Assembly: GCF_002288925.2 (NCBI RefSeq)
Contig: NW_022098031.1
Location: 16,560,212 to 16,624,211, forward strand
Direction: 5' to 3'
DNA length: 64,000 nt
From: Delphinapterus leucas
Taxonomy: Eukaryota > Chordata > Mammalia > Artiodactyla > Monodontidae
Shown: piece by piece, positions 46,540-57,649 of the stretch
How positions within the stretch are numbered: the first letter of the stretch is position 1
Layout: each line of letters begins with the position of its first letter
The notes under the pieces: model-generated
Databases searched by the model: none
What the model was told of the DNA's origin: nothing
What the model saw: only the letters and a program-made list of their open reading frames with translations
Made by a program: the position numbers and the translations under genes

Positions 46540-48860
46540 AACAGAAGAAGGATTCTGTTAGCTAAGAAGAGAAGAATGGATATGGAAAAGCAGCTAACAG
46601 TGCCTGCGATACCAAATGTCTTATTCTAAACACTAGTCATTTATATTTGAGGAGCAAATGTGACATGAAGTGTAAATCCTTGTGAGTTTGGGACTTACAT
46701 TTAACTTCCATCTCTGTCAGTGATACAGCTGGGAATTCAGTAACATAAAGCTTATAAAACTTTCTACCTACATATTTTGCAGGAGTATTGTGCAGTTTAA
46801 TTAGCTAATGGTTATAAAATGATTTGAAGAAAGTTACTGAAAGTACATAATGCTTTGTTAGATAATGTGCGAGTAATTTCAGAGAATCTGGATAACTGTC
46901 AAGTAATTAAAGGCAAATGCACTGTAGATGCTGTTATGTGATTTCCATTAGTGCTCATCAGAGGTTGTCACACCCATTGAGGAAAGCAGATCTCATACTG
47001 TTCTGAAATGTTTTTTGAAAAATCCTTACTCCTCTTTTAAAATCACTTTCACCATCTGCTGGTAAAAGAATTGAGATGACTGCCTGTGAACTTAGCAATT
47101 AAATATGCTAATACAGTAGCTGGAGAAAATGTCACACCTGTTTTTAAAAAACAACAACAACAGACAAAACAAAATTCCACTACCACCCCCAAACCAAAAA
47201 CACACCATCTGGTTTTCCGTGAAAACAAAACTTCAGATTCTTAAAAAAAAAACCCAACTACATTTTCAGGTATCATTATGTATACTGAAAATGTAGTCAT
47301 TTTATCCCTCTTAAATTCTAAAAAAATTGGCATTTCAAGGCAAAGAGTCAGCAAACCAATATTACTGTGTGTTTTCCTTCCCCTTTTTGGAATTCAAGAA
47401 GATGCAGGAAGGCAGGAAACATTATTGTGAAAGAATTGTTTAATTTTACTTTGTCAGTGAAATCTTTAATCCACCTACAAAAGACACGTATTTGTGTCTA
47501 TTGAAGACATATTAGTTGTTGAAAATGAGCATGTATAAATCCAATAAAGGGGTACATTGCTAAAGAATTATTTACTTTATAAAAGAATATACTGAGACAG
47601 AATGCAATAAAATGGAGTCCTTTGATCCTGACAGGGGTTCCTGAAAATCTTTAGCAAATACAGGACAAAAACAATTTAAAAAAAATCTAACTAGCTACCT
47701 TTCATAAATTAGTAGGCTACTAGAACCTAGCTTTCTGATCACTGTTATTCATGAGTTAATGTCTGCCACTAAATCTCATGTTCTCAACTTAACAGAGAAA
47801 TTGTGATTGAGACTAAATTAAAATATTTGTATATATTATTGAGCTATTTAAATTTTAAAATCACTAAAATTATATCATTAAATTTGGGACACTATGAGGG
47901 CTTCCTGGCACCAGGAAAACTGATATAAATAAAATCACCATATGTGCTTGCTTGATTCATGGTTCAGTCACCATATCTACTACTCCAATGTCCAGTGTGA
48001 GAACCATGCAACGTTGTAAATTAAGCAGTTTGTGAAATCAATGGATTTCCAATTTTGTAGTCCCTTCCAGAAAAACTCAACCCTCCTCTTCACTATATAT
48101 TAAAGCTAATTTGATACACATTTTGATTAAATTTAATCTTTCTAGAAACATCTGTTGTATGAAGGTAAATATAGGGTAATATTGTACTTTGTTTTTTTGT
48201 CTAAATAATGTAGTTAACATGTGTGCACAACCAATCTATGTTAATACTTTCTCCAAATTAAGCAATAAATATCAGCTAGTAACGTCATAATCCAGATTTT
48301 TTTTTCAGATATTTTATTACTCTAATAATATGTGGAATTTAAGACACTATTTTTAGTAAAACCAATATTATTTCCAGGTACTGTAGTCTACTACATCGAG
48401 ACCCTCAATATAACTTTTACTGGGATGATGATGTGTGTGTATTCAGGGAAGGTTACATTACCCTGGTACTTGTGAGCTTCTTAGCGCTATAAAATAAATG
48501 AAGACTTCAAGTTAATAAATGTTTTCTGTGGTTTAATGATTTCATGTAGGTCAACGAACCCTGAAATAGGGCTTGCTACAGAAAAAATATTCAAGTGGAA
48601 ATATCTGTGTGGTAATGTAATAGCTAGAGATTTTTTTTTTGTCCTAGTTTCTAATACTAAAAGTTGCCTAGCATCGTTTATGTACACGCGTTTCCCTTTT
48701 TGCATCAAATTGAAATTACATTTAACACTGTAGTAAGTAGCTAACCCAAGAGAATTAAGCACCATTTGGACAAAGTTTTAGAAAAGATGCTGATTATCTT
48801 CTCTGTCCACTTTCCTCATCAAAATCATATTGTCTTTTCAGCTCAATGCACCCCACCTAT
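46540..48860. other. No recognised feature
   Basis: About 2.3 kb of AT-rich DNA. Includes an A/C-rich stretch at 47140-47215. The minus-strand 92-codon frame at 48487-48765 overlaps a plus-strand frame and is not supported. Confidence 0.45.
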
Positions 48861-48863
48861 ATA

Positions 48864-48946
48864 TCTCCAAGCAGTAATACCAAAGGTATTTCTCCAAGCA
48901 GTATTACCAAAGGTATGTATCTCCAAGCAGTATTACCGAAGGTATT
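48864..48946. repeat. Three-unit minisatellite (about 27-29 bp)
   Basis: Units starting tctccaagcagtaatacc, tctccaagcagtattacc and tctccaagcagtattacc begin at 48864, 48891 and 48920. Spacing is 27 then 29 bases because of a short tatgta insertion. Confidence 0.93.
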
Positions 48947-48989
48947 TTGTGTATAGAGTTCCCCCACCAAAGGGGAACACATGCTAATA

Positions 48990-49700
48990 GATGAGCTGAG
49001 TCAGAAGGAGAGACTAATGCCCCGAGGCTGCTCTTCAGGGGTAAGGCTGGAGGAACAGGCAGCCATGGTCTCCTTGGTTTAGACACCTCACAGATGCTGG
49101 GAGGAACAGCTGGCCATGAGGATGTGCAATGGAATGGTGCATTCAGGCTGCTGTGGCCTTGGAGCTTGGCAGACGTAGCTTTGGGGCCCCAGGGTTCTGG
49201 GCCAGAAGCCCTTGTGGCTACTCTGGGGCTCTTCTGGCTCCTGGAAGGCTGTAGGTTTTCAGCCTACGCATGCGCAGTTCACCCCCAGTTCTGGCCTTGG
49301 GCACTTCTTCTCCAGCTAAGCCTTCAGATCACAGCGCTTTCACGCACCTGGCCTGTCCTCTGGGGCGAGGCCCCTCCGCACTGACTTTGATGTGGGGGTG
49401 AGGAGTGTTGAAGGGGGCGCATGGAGAAGGATTGGTGTGTGCATGAAAGGTGGTATGAGCCAGACGCTTTCCAGATGATTCTGTGAAGAGGGGCCTCTGG
49501 CCCCACCCACACACCCAGGTGTTTCTCTCTGATGACTCCCCTGCTGGGCCCCTGTAATTTTCCAAGATCCTGTGAGATTGGGCTTCCTTTGGGAAGATTG
49601 ATCACAGCTGCGATGCTTCCACCTGATTAAGTGGTTTTCTGAGTTGTTTTTGATCCTCTGGGCATCCCAGCCTATCCTCTCCCTGTCCTTTCATCAGGAC
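48990..49700. other. GC-rich patch with NRF1-like palindrome
   Basis: Base composition changes sharply to clearly GC-rich against AT-rich flanks. It contains a scattering of CpG and the palindrome gcatgcgc at 49268-49275 within tacgcatgcgcagt, the shape of an NRF1 site. Open frames of 78-96 codons on both strands reflect the low AT content. It could be an old LTR, a degraded CpG-rich promoter or a retroposed piece. I did not recognise a family. Confidence 0.5.
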
Positions 49701-50217
49701 CCAAAAAGGAAAAAGAAAAAAAAAAATTTATAGGGTTAAAGTAGGATACACATAGGAAAAATATTGATTGACCGTGGTCTAACCTATACTATAAATGAGA
49801 TGCCTCTTGTTTTCTAAGCAATTAACTTGAATTTAGATTTACGTATTACAAACTCCAAATGCTACCTAAGTGGTATTCCACTCTCCCTTTCTACCTCACC
49901 AAAAAAAAAAAAGTAAAATAAATGTTCTCTCTAGAATCTTGGGTGGACTTTTCAAAAACACTTATTAGTTCCCATCAGTAGGTCTGCAGTTGCTTTAAAT
50001 TCATACTTTAACTTCAGCGTCTTTGTTAAACTAATTTCTAAACCTTTATTTCTAAGTAAGTTCAGGTAATGGTAGATCTAAGAAAGTAGGACCTTTGTTA
50101 ATATGCTTTTCAAAAATGCGCATGTAGTGACTTATCAGTGAAATACCTATTTCTGTGACTGATTTTGTCACACTTTGTCTTCCCTGTGTCTCTGTGACAT
50201 ATGACTTTCTGTGGTAT

Positions 50218-50835
50218 TGAAACCACACAACTCAGACTGGGACTTGAGCCCATTGTCTTTTAATTGAAATCACACGCCTTCGCTCAGGACTTAATGAAGC
50301 TCAAGCTCTTTATGTCTCATTGCAGAAAGAATCCAATGAGAGACAAAATGATCGGTAAGAAGTGGTCTATTTAGAGAGATGCACATTCCATAGACAGAAT
50401 GCAGTCTGTCTCAAAAGGCTAGAATGGCTCTAGGGTGTGGGGTTGTCTGGGAAAGTGAGAGCTGACCCGTAATATGGGGTGGTTAGTTTTTATGGGCTGG
50501 GTGATTTCATAGGCTAATAAGTGGGATGAGTATTCTAATTATGTCAGGGAAGGGGCAGGGATTTCCAGGATTTGGGCCACAGCCCATTTTTTGTCCTCTT
50601 ATGGTCAGCCTTGGAACTGTCATGGCACTTGTGGGTGTGTCATTTAGCATATGCTAGTGAATTACAATTAGCATATAATGAGGCTCAAGGTCTACTGGAA
50701 GTCAGATCTTCTGCCATCTTGGACCTAGTTGGTTCTAACCGGTTTATGTCATATCCTCAATGGCTATGTCATTCTTTTAAAGGTTGTGCCCTGCTCCTTT
50801 CCCTCCTCTTTCAGTACTACATTTGTCCAACCATG
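50218..50835 (-). repeat. ERV LTR (solo), antisense
   Basis: The plus sequence starts tgaaaccacacaactcagac, the complement of a CA-ending LTR. On the minus strand a TATA-like cccataaaaac (plus about 50488-50498) lies upstream of an acataaagag signal (plus about 50308-50318). The block 'gctgggtgatttcataggct' is typical of a known mammalian LTR family, not named here. The 121-codon plus-strand frame at 50572-50937 is on its antisense strand. Confidence 0.65.
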
Positions 50836-50965
50836 CCCTCATGTTTTGCTGAGGGAGACACTGACGCAGGCTCCCCCAGTATTACAGAAGTCATGAAGCT
50901 GTTATATACTGTGTGTTACCAACAAATAACTTACTAGCTGAAGTCACTGCTTATTAATCATACAC

Positions 50966-50990
50966 GTGTGTGTGTGTGTGTGTGTGTGTG
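50966..50990. repeat. (GT)n microsatellite
   Basis: About twelve GT units before cgtaagc. Confidence 0.97.
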
Positions 50991-50999
50991 CGTAAGCTA

Positions 51000-52485
51000 A
51001 AATCCCACAGAAATGTAGCAAATAAATAATGATGGAAGCTGTAAGAAATGTGAATTTCTCAGTGAGTGATTGGCAGTAGTTATCAGTCTCAGGGAAATGC
51101 TGAACATAGCTGCATTTCATTTGTTCTTATCCTACAGTGTAACTTCGTTGAAATTACACCTTTTCTGAGTTACTGTTACTCAACTATTTTCCTGACTTGA
51201 AAGCCAGTGCTAACTTGTACCTGTTTTCCAATGGATTAACATCTTTTGCATTTAACTTCTTGTTACAAAGACCTATAATTCAACTGAAATAACCACCTGA
51301 AAAATACAGACTAGGTGGCTGGTGGTAATACAAAGTTACAGGACTTTTTTTGTAAAGTGCAAACATACAATGCCTTTGCATAGTGCTTTCAGGTGGGGGC
51401 AGTGGGTTCTCAGGACACTGGAGTAGCTAAATCTTTATTTAGTGTTTCTCTAACCTCCAGAAGAGCCTTATTGCTTCATGGAGAAATGATAAACATGAAC
51501 AGGAGATGGGATGAAGAGGCACTCTATAGTTTTGCTTTGGGTAAGTGTATGTGCTTTATTATTCACTACTAAATTAAGTACAAATCTAGCTAGACTTGTC
51601 TTGTCTTATACTAGTCTCCTGGTACTCTGTGTTCTAGCTAAACTTCTTCCCCCCAGCCCCTTCAGTATGCTCAATTCTTCCAATACGTGTAACTCTTCTT
51701 TGCCTTAGTTATACTGTGTCTTTAGCATAGAACTTTCCTCATACTATTTCCACTTGTCATAATTCTTTTTATCTTTCAAGGTCCATTTAAAATATCACCT
51801 CCTGTGTGAATACCTTTCTTATCTCCTTCATCAGATATGTTCTTTATCTTTCATTTGGACTCCTAAAATAATTTGTTTGTACTTCTCACAGAGGTTTATA
51901 GTCTACCTTATCTACTCTTTATTTTTGTTCCTATCTCATTCCTTCCCATGGAATACTGTAAAATAATGAAAACAGAAGCTATTTATTAAATTTATTTAAG
52001 TACCCAACCAACAAGAATTTAAGATCACTTAATTAAGCAGAAATTGTGTATAGATCCATACGTAAAATAACTCCAGAAGATTCATGTCATATTAAACATT
52101 TTCTCAAAATTCACATTTACTTAAGTAGAATTACTTGTGAAAGACATAACCTTGCACCAGTCAGAATAAAATGACATATTTAAAAATTGGTCTTGGTTCT
52201 CTGGGCTATTTTAACAGATCATATTTTTCTATTTTCACAAAATATAAAGGAGGAGAAATGATCTAAAAAAGTTCATCTTGGGTGCAAAACCAAAACCACT
52301 TGGCTTTTTTATGGCTACATAAATAATCAAATATATATAGAAACTTACTTAGGGAGTATGCCTGATTCTGGGATATGTAAATGATTTCTCTTAAACTATC
52401 ATATATCTCAAAAATTCTCTGTAGCTTTAGATATACAGTTTGTAAGGCAATGAAAAGAATACTAAAGATTAACAAATTGGAAAAC
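51000..52485. other. Mostly unassigned; L2-like fragment
   Basis: 51720-51955 (caaggtccatttaaaatatc, acttctcacagaggtttata) resembles a sense L2 piece. Otherwise nothing was recognised. Confidence 0.4.
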
Positions 52486-52958
52486 TGTTACTGAACCAAA
52501 CTTGGGTCTGCTTGCTCACGAGCACTAAAGCCAATCTACTGATTGTGGTGAAGGAAAGTGCAGCATTTATTATAAGGTGCTCTACAAAGAGTCTGGCACA
52601 GATATGATCAAAAAGCCCAAACTCCCCATTGGGTTTCAGGAAAGCATTTTTAAAGGCCAGGTGAGGGAGGGAAGTCTCAGGGTATGTGGATTAGCTCGTA
52701 CACAATTCTCCAGTTGGTTGTTGGTGAGGTAACAGGACCCTGTCACAGGGGTTAACATCGTCAGTCCTGCCACTCCAGTAGGCCTGGGGGCCTATATGCT
52801 CATGGTCATTAAGTAGTTAAATTTGGTGGAGATTTTGGCATCTGTAAAACAACTCAGGAAATGTGCATCAGATACTATTATCTAGGTACTTCTAAAGCAG
52901 AGGATATGGGGGAGGGGGTCTGTCCCAGGAAGGCCCCATAGGGTCTTGTTCCATTACA
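52486..52958 (-). repeat. ERV LTR (solo), antisense
   Basis: Ends are tgttactgaacc at the left and gttccattaca at the right, so the minus strand runs TGTAATGG to AGTAACA, the TG...CA form of an LTR. An AATAAA signal on the minus strand is at plus 52567-52573 (catttattataagg). A TATA-like ctttaaaaatg lies upstream (plus about 52647-52657). A solo copy. Confidence 0.75.
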
Positions 52959-52999
52959 AAATCATGGTGTAGATAAATGAATATGTGAATGAAAAAACG

Positions 53000-53440
53000 T
53001 TGCCTGCCCTATCAGTGAACAAAGGATGTTGCAGCCATCAAGCCACTACAGCTGCCTCCCCTCACCCCCAACAGTGAACCCTGAGGGAACTGAGGATGGG
53101 AAAGAACAGGATGCAGGCTCTAGATAACTAAGGTATATATCAAAGGAATGATGTCAGTGAGCCAGACTCTTCCATCTTTCCAAACATAGAAAAGTCTCAT
53201 TAACTTAAGAGAGCTCATTAACTTGAGATGTCTGCTTTTCTTTAATTAACGGTAATCTTTTGATGTTCCAACTACCTGGTCTTTGTTGCAAAAAGCCCTG
53301 TATATCCTGGCTCCTCCCTGACCTCTTCAGACAAGTCCCTCAGGGCTATTCTGAGAGGCTGCCTCCCGGGCTTGAAATCCTCAGAAAGTCTGACAAATAA
53401 AGCATAATTTTCAACTTTTAGGTTGCGCTTTTTTTTTTTA
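53000..53440 (+). repeat. ERV1-type LTR, sense
   Basis: 'ctgtatatcctggctcctcc' provides a TATA-like box near 53300. AATAAA is at 53396-53401, followed by 'gcataattttcaacttttag' and gttgcg, as in gammaretroviral-type LTRs of artiodactyls. The left end is approximate. It sits about 40 bases from the oppositely oriented LTR ending at 52958. Confidence 0.65.
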
Positions 53441-53736
53441 ATCGACAAATATATGTATGTATAAATATTCTGTAAACAGCAAAGTGTAAGTATTGTGTTT
53501 CTGAAAGCCTTTCTGTTTCCAGTGGGCTTGTCTTTGTCAGTTCTTGGAGTTTTTGGTTTGATCCCAGGAAGATAAGGATTTAGCAACTGGAAATCTAGGG
53601 AAGAATAAATTAATTTGAGTCAATTAAAAAAAAAAGAAACGTGACCAAAAGAACAAGGAATAAAAATATGAAACTTCAGAAAGGGACATGCAAAGCAAAC
53701 TGAAGGTGGAAAAAAATGATATAAACCTTTAGTATT

Positions 53737-53755
<19 letters not shown>

Positions 53756-53770
<15 letters not shown>

Positions 53771-53962
53771 GCGGTACACGGGCCTCTCACTGTTGTGGCC
53801 TCTCCCGTTGCGGAGCACAGGCTCTGGACGCGCAGTCTCAGCGGCCATGGCTCATGGGCCCAGCTGCTACGCAGCACGTGGGATCTTCCCGGACTGGGGC
53901 ACGAACCCGTGTCCCCTGCATCGGCAGGCGGACTCTCAACCACTGCACCACCAGGGAAGCCC
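53756..53962 (-). repeat. CHR-type SINE, antisense
   Basis: T-run, 'gcggtacacgggcctctcac' to 'caccaccagggaagccc'. Flanked by agtatttttta-like sequence on both sides (53731 and 53963), probably a target-site duplication disturbed by the AT repeat at 53740-53756. Confidence 0.95.
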
Positions 53963-55767
53963 AGTATTTAATATTTTTTATAGTCCCTTTTTTTTCCCCA
54001 CTGAATGTCTTCTTCATTATTACCTAATAGAGAAAAATGATTATCTAATGAAAGCACTGAAATATAGATTGACAGCTTGGGCAGTGTTGCCTTAGAGAGC
54101 CTGTGGTGGAAAATGGGCAGCACACGTATCTGTCATGGCTCCATCTGTCTGCCTTCCTGTCACTCATCACCTAGATAGTTGGTAGCATTTGCAGAGACTT
54201 GAGACTAGTCATGTGTGCACAAAGAAAGAAGCGGGAAAAAATGTGGCAGGAGAGATGAGAAACCTTTTCTTTGTCGATCCATTTTCCTCACCACATAGCC
54301 AGCAGTAACACCAGGAAGAAGTCAAATTGCTACTCTGGGTTTGGCCTTCTCGGGTTATTACATTACTTAAAATCCTTTGCATTTTTTCTCAAGTGTGTAT
54401 TAGTTAAGCTATATTTAACTTATTTTTCCTTCTTATGAGGTAAATACTGCAGCTTACAGAAATCTGACTGAAGCCTTAAACGTTAAGACCAACTAATTTC
54501 TGTAATAGGTGCAAATAGTGATTAGTTTGGCAGAGGAGTTAACCATGAATTCCAAGAATGGAGACCTGGTTGGGGGGGCGGGGGAAGCACTTATCTGGGG
54601 TTTGTTAGGGCTGTAGCCCAGGAGACACAGGTTCAAGGAGTACTTGAATCCTGTGCTGCTAGACCGCAAGATGGAGGGAACTTATAAAGGCAAAAACGCT
54701 GCAAGTTTACGTAAATTGTTTGTCAAGAATTAGGATTGGAGCTGGCAAAAAGTAAGCGGTGCTTGCTAAGAAAGGATTGGTTGGGATTTGAAAAGGTTAC
54801 ATAATTGTGAAGATTTGAGGTGGGGAGGGCTTTGAAACTCCAGGGTTGCAGCTAGCAGCTGCTAGTAAATATTGTTTTGAAAATGGCTGATAGTATCCTT
54901 GAGTTTGATACAGTTCAAAAAATTCAAGTTCTCAGCGATGCAGAAACATGTCTGAAACCATATCCACAATGGCCACCTGGCTCCAGTTTGGATGCCTGAA
55001 CCTTCATGAACCTCACTTCATTTTGATTTTTAAATGATCTTAAATATGTCACCAGAGGTATGCCTCATTGGATAATTCCAGCATTTGAAACTGGGTTGGT
55101 GATTATATAGTCAGGATCCTAGGGTTGTGGCTTATTTTGAAGTAGGAGAATTGTTGAAAGACTGTTGAGAGGTAGTGATGGATGACAAAATTGGGACAGC
55201 AGTGACATGGCAAGGTGATAATAAGAAAGTGGTCTGGGCATAACTCTGGTTATGGGGCCTGGAGTAAGTAGCTTCAGTTCTCTTGGGTCTCAGCTTTTTC
55301 CCTTTGTAACACAAGGGAGGTATAAATGTTTGCTGGGACCCCTTTTATTTCTAACATTCTGTGAGTTAGGGGCCTGAGAGTTCCGACTACAGCAACAGGA
55401 TCAATTTATGGAGGCAGGCAGTAGAAAATACTTGGCTGTCAGGATCCCTTTATCTTCAGGCTGCACAAGTGGTGGTAATCCCAGCGTGCTGTTTAAGGCA
55501 GATTTCCTTATTTCCTTTAGACAGTTTTGCACCACATACAGAGCCTAGCTTTTACTAGACATTACGAATACCAGGGGTTTATTTTAGCCGCTACAGTTGT
55601 AGCTTTAGCTAAAGTTTGCTTGACCATCTGAAAAACAGTATTACAATCTCTTTCTTATGTTCAGTGTATTTTTAGAGTCTTAGATTTTCAAAATGTAAAG
55701 CCAGGCAGGTAGCACCTGATGTAACGCTATAGTTTGTGACGTGACTTATCTCCCCATTGCTTCTTAG
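53963..55767. other. Unassigned; possible LTR at 54600-54985
   Basis: 54600-54985 has a TATA-like 'cttataaaggcaaaaacgct' and the base mix of an old LTR, without certain ends. The rest, including a MIR-like trace at 55220-55320, is unassigned. Confidence 0.35.
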
Positions 55768-55859
55768 CCTTCCAGGCACCTAAACAACCCAGTAGCAAAA
55801 TTATAAATCAGTTATTACAACAGACACTTAGCCCAGAGACTCCTCTACTTATTTCTAAG
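55768..55859 (+). CDS. Predicted internal coding exon, unidentified gene
   Basis: Seen: a pyrimidine tract ctccccattgcttcttag ending at 55767, 92 exonic bases, then AAG|gtaagaa, a near-consensus donor. One frame is fully open (two bases finish a codon, then 30 codons) and includes APKQPSSKIINQLLQQTL followed by a Ser/Pro/Leu stretch. The other two frames have stops. The residue mix (Gln, Ser, Pro, Leu) suits a nuclear or regulatory protein, but no family is recognised. Start phase 1 does not fit the phase 2 end of the exon at 18520, so another exon must lie between them if they belong together. This is the best exon candidate in the window. Confidence 0.5.
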
Positions 55860-55861
55860 GT

Positions 55862-57479
55862 AAGAAAAGCCAAACTCTAAAAATATATTTAAGTTGGAAT
55901 ATGTTGGCAACAAAATATTTTTTTCTATTGTAAAACCATAAAGTTACTCACAGGGAAATAGTAAAAATTAAGTAGCATTTTGTCAGGACTTTGCTGCCCG
56001 TTTTCAAATAGATATTTATTTTAAATAATAGGCATTATTCTGAGAAAAGTGAAATATAATGTGTATATAATATATATACACATTGCATATTTTATTTTTT
56101 TATTTAACACGTACTTTTCATATGACAAGCACTTTTCCAAGCATCAGAAAAGTTAGCTTATTTCATGTTCATTTCAGATGTGGGACCCTGTACCAATGCA
56201 CTTGTACATGAATTTACCAACTAATTTATTCCATGAAATATTTTTATTTTTAACTTATATTCCCTTTCTAGCTTTCCTGAGTATATCCTAATATATAGTA
56301 CAGATATACAATATAAATTATAAGTATACATTTTCTGAATAGGTATTTTATTAAGAGGAAAGGAGGCATTATAAATGTCAACACAAATTATATATTACTG
56401 TCAAGATTCCCTGTAGCACCAAATTCTATTCAGTGGGTGTCCTCCCCTCATATAAGCCTAAAGGGGTGGGTGTATCATTGTGGATCATCTTTCAAAGGAT
56501 GCCAGAGGCAGCATTACTGACACTCCTTCCAGAGCTCAGGAATGAAACTATGGCACAATTTCAGCTGTGTGTATTGGTTTCCTGACTTATTTTGAAATTC
56601 ATAGTATATACCTATGTCATGTGGAGAAGGAAAAAAGGATAAACTACATTTCCTTTGTGACACATCTTTACTTTTCTCTTTCTTTCAGTGCCCTTCATCC
56701 TGTTTCCCTCTTTAGTTTTGTTTTCTAAACAAAGTTGTCAAGGCTTTCCCCTGTGATTCCGACCTTTTTCCTCCTCTCTCCAATGGTTTGTTTAATTTTC
56801 ATCTTACAACAGATGGTCAGTTGTCTAGTTGGAGGCACCATATTTATGCACACCTATGCACATTTATTGCAGACATGCCCATTCACTCTTTGTTTATTTG
56901 TAATTTTCAGTCTATAAGGTGTTCTGGGTGGGAATAGTCCATGTTGCTGATAATTTTTCTTTTTAAAATATTAGACTTCTTTTATTTTAACCATTTTGTT
57001 TGAAAAACCTTTCTAAAACATATATTTGCCTGTAGTAAAAACCCTGCATAATTTAACCTCTTCTTTGGTAAGGTCATTTTTCTAAGCATCAGTCTTCCTC
57101 CTGTGCTCCTTGGAGCCCTTGGGGAAAATCCACATGTTTGAGGCTGCTTCCTCCTGCACGTAACCTATTCAGTTTGCTTATTGAGTCGATTCTTCTGACT
57201 TCTTGTTTGGTCTCATTTCACCAAGTCTTCTTCTCTAGCAGCGTCCTTATCTTAACCTTTTGCTATCAGCATCTAATTTTCAGTCCTAGTCATTTAGGGC
57301 TAATCTCTAGGAAAAGCCAGGTGAACAAGTTTACAAAATTGTACAGCCAATAAGAAGTCAGTAGGCTTCAATCCAAGGAAGATCCCACCTTTCCTATGGA
57401 GTAAGAGTTAATGGGAGAGAGCTGGCTTAAAGCCTGTGTCTACTCTCCTAGCTATATGGTATGTATCTATTCTTTGTTT
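55862..57479. other. No recognised feature
   Basis: AT-rich DNA downstream of the predicted exon. No further exon with two good splice sites was found. Confidence 0.45.
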
Positions 57480-57600
57480 TTCAATCCCCCATTGGCTGGG
57501 TGCCTACCATGTACTTACTGGTCGTTGTAATAGGTTCTGGGTTTATAGCAGAGAAGAAATAGACAGTACTTCTTGGAGCTCCCAAATTAGTAGGAGAAAA
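57480..57600 (-). repeat. LINE2 3' end fragment, antisense
   Basis: 'tgggtgcctaccatgtactt' and 'cttcttggagctcccaaatt' follow antisense L2 order. Confidence 0.45.
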
Positions 57601-57649
57601 ACATCTAGAAACAACAAAGTCATTATTCTCAAAACAAAAACAAAAAAAT

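Noticed and set aside
48864..48946. CRISPR-like array
   Set aside because: Units are contiguous without spacers, and the genome is mammalian. It is a minisatellite.
49094..49384. 96-codon frame in the GC-rich patch
   Set aside because: Overlapping frames exist on both strands; GC-rich DNA has few stops. No domain or conserved start context.
50572..50937. 121-codon frame on the plus strand
   Set aside because: Lies on the antisense strand of an LTR and matches no domain.
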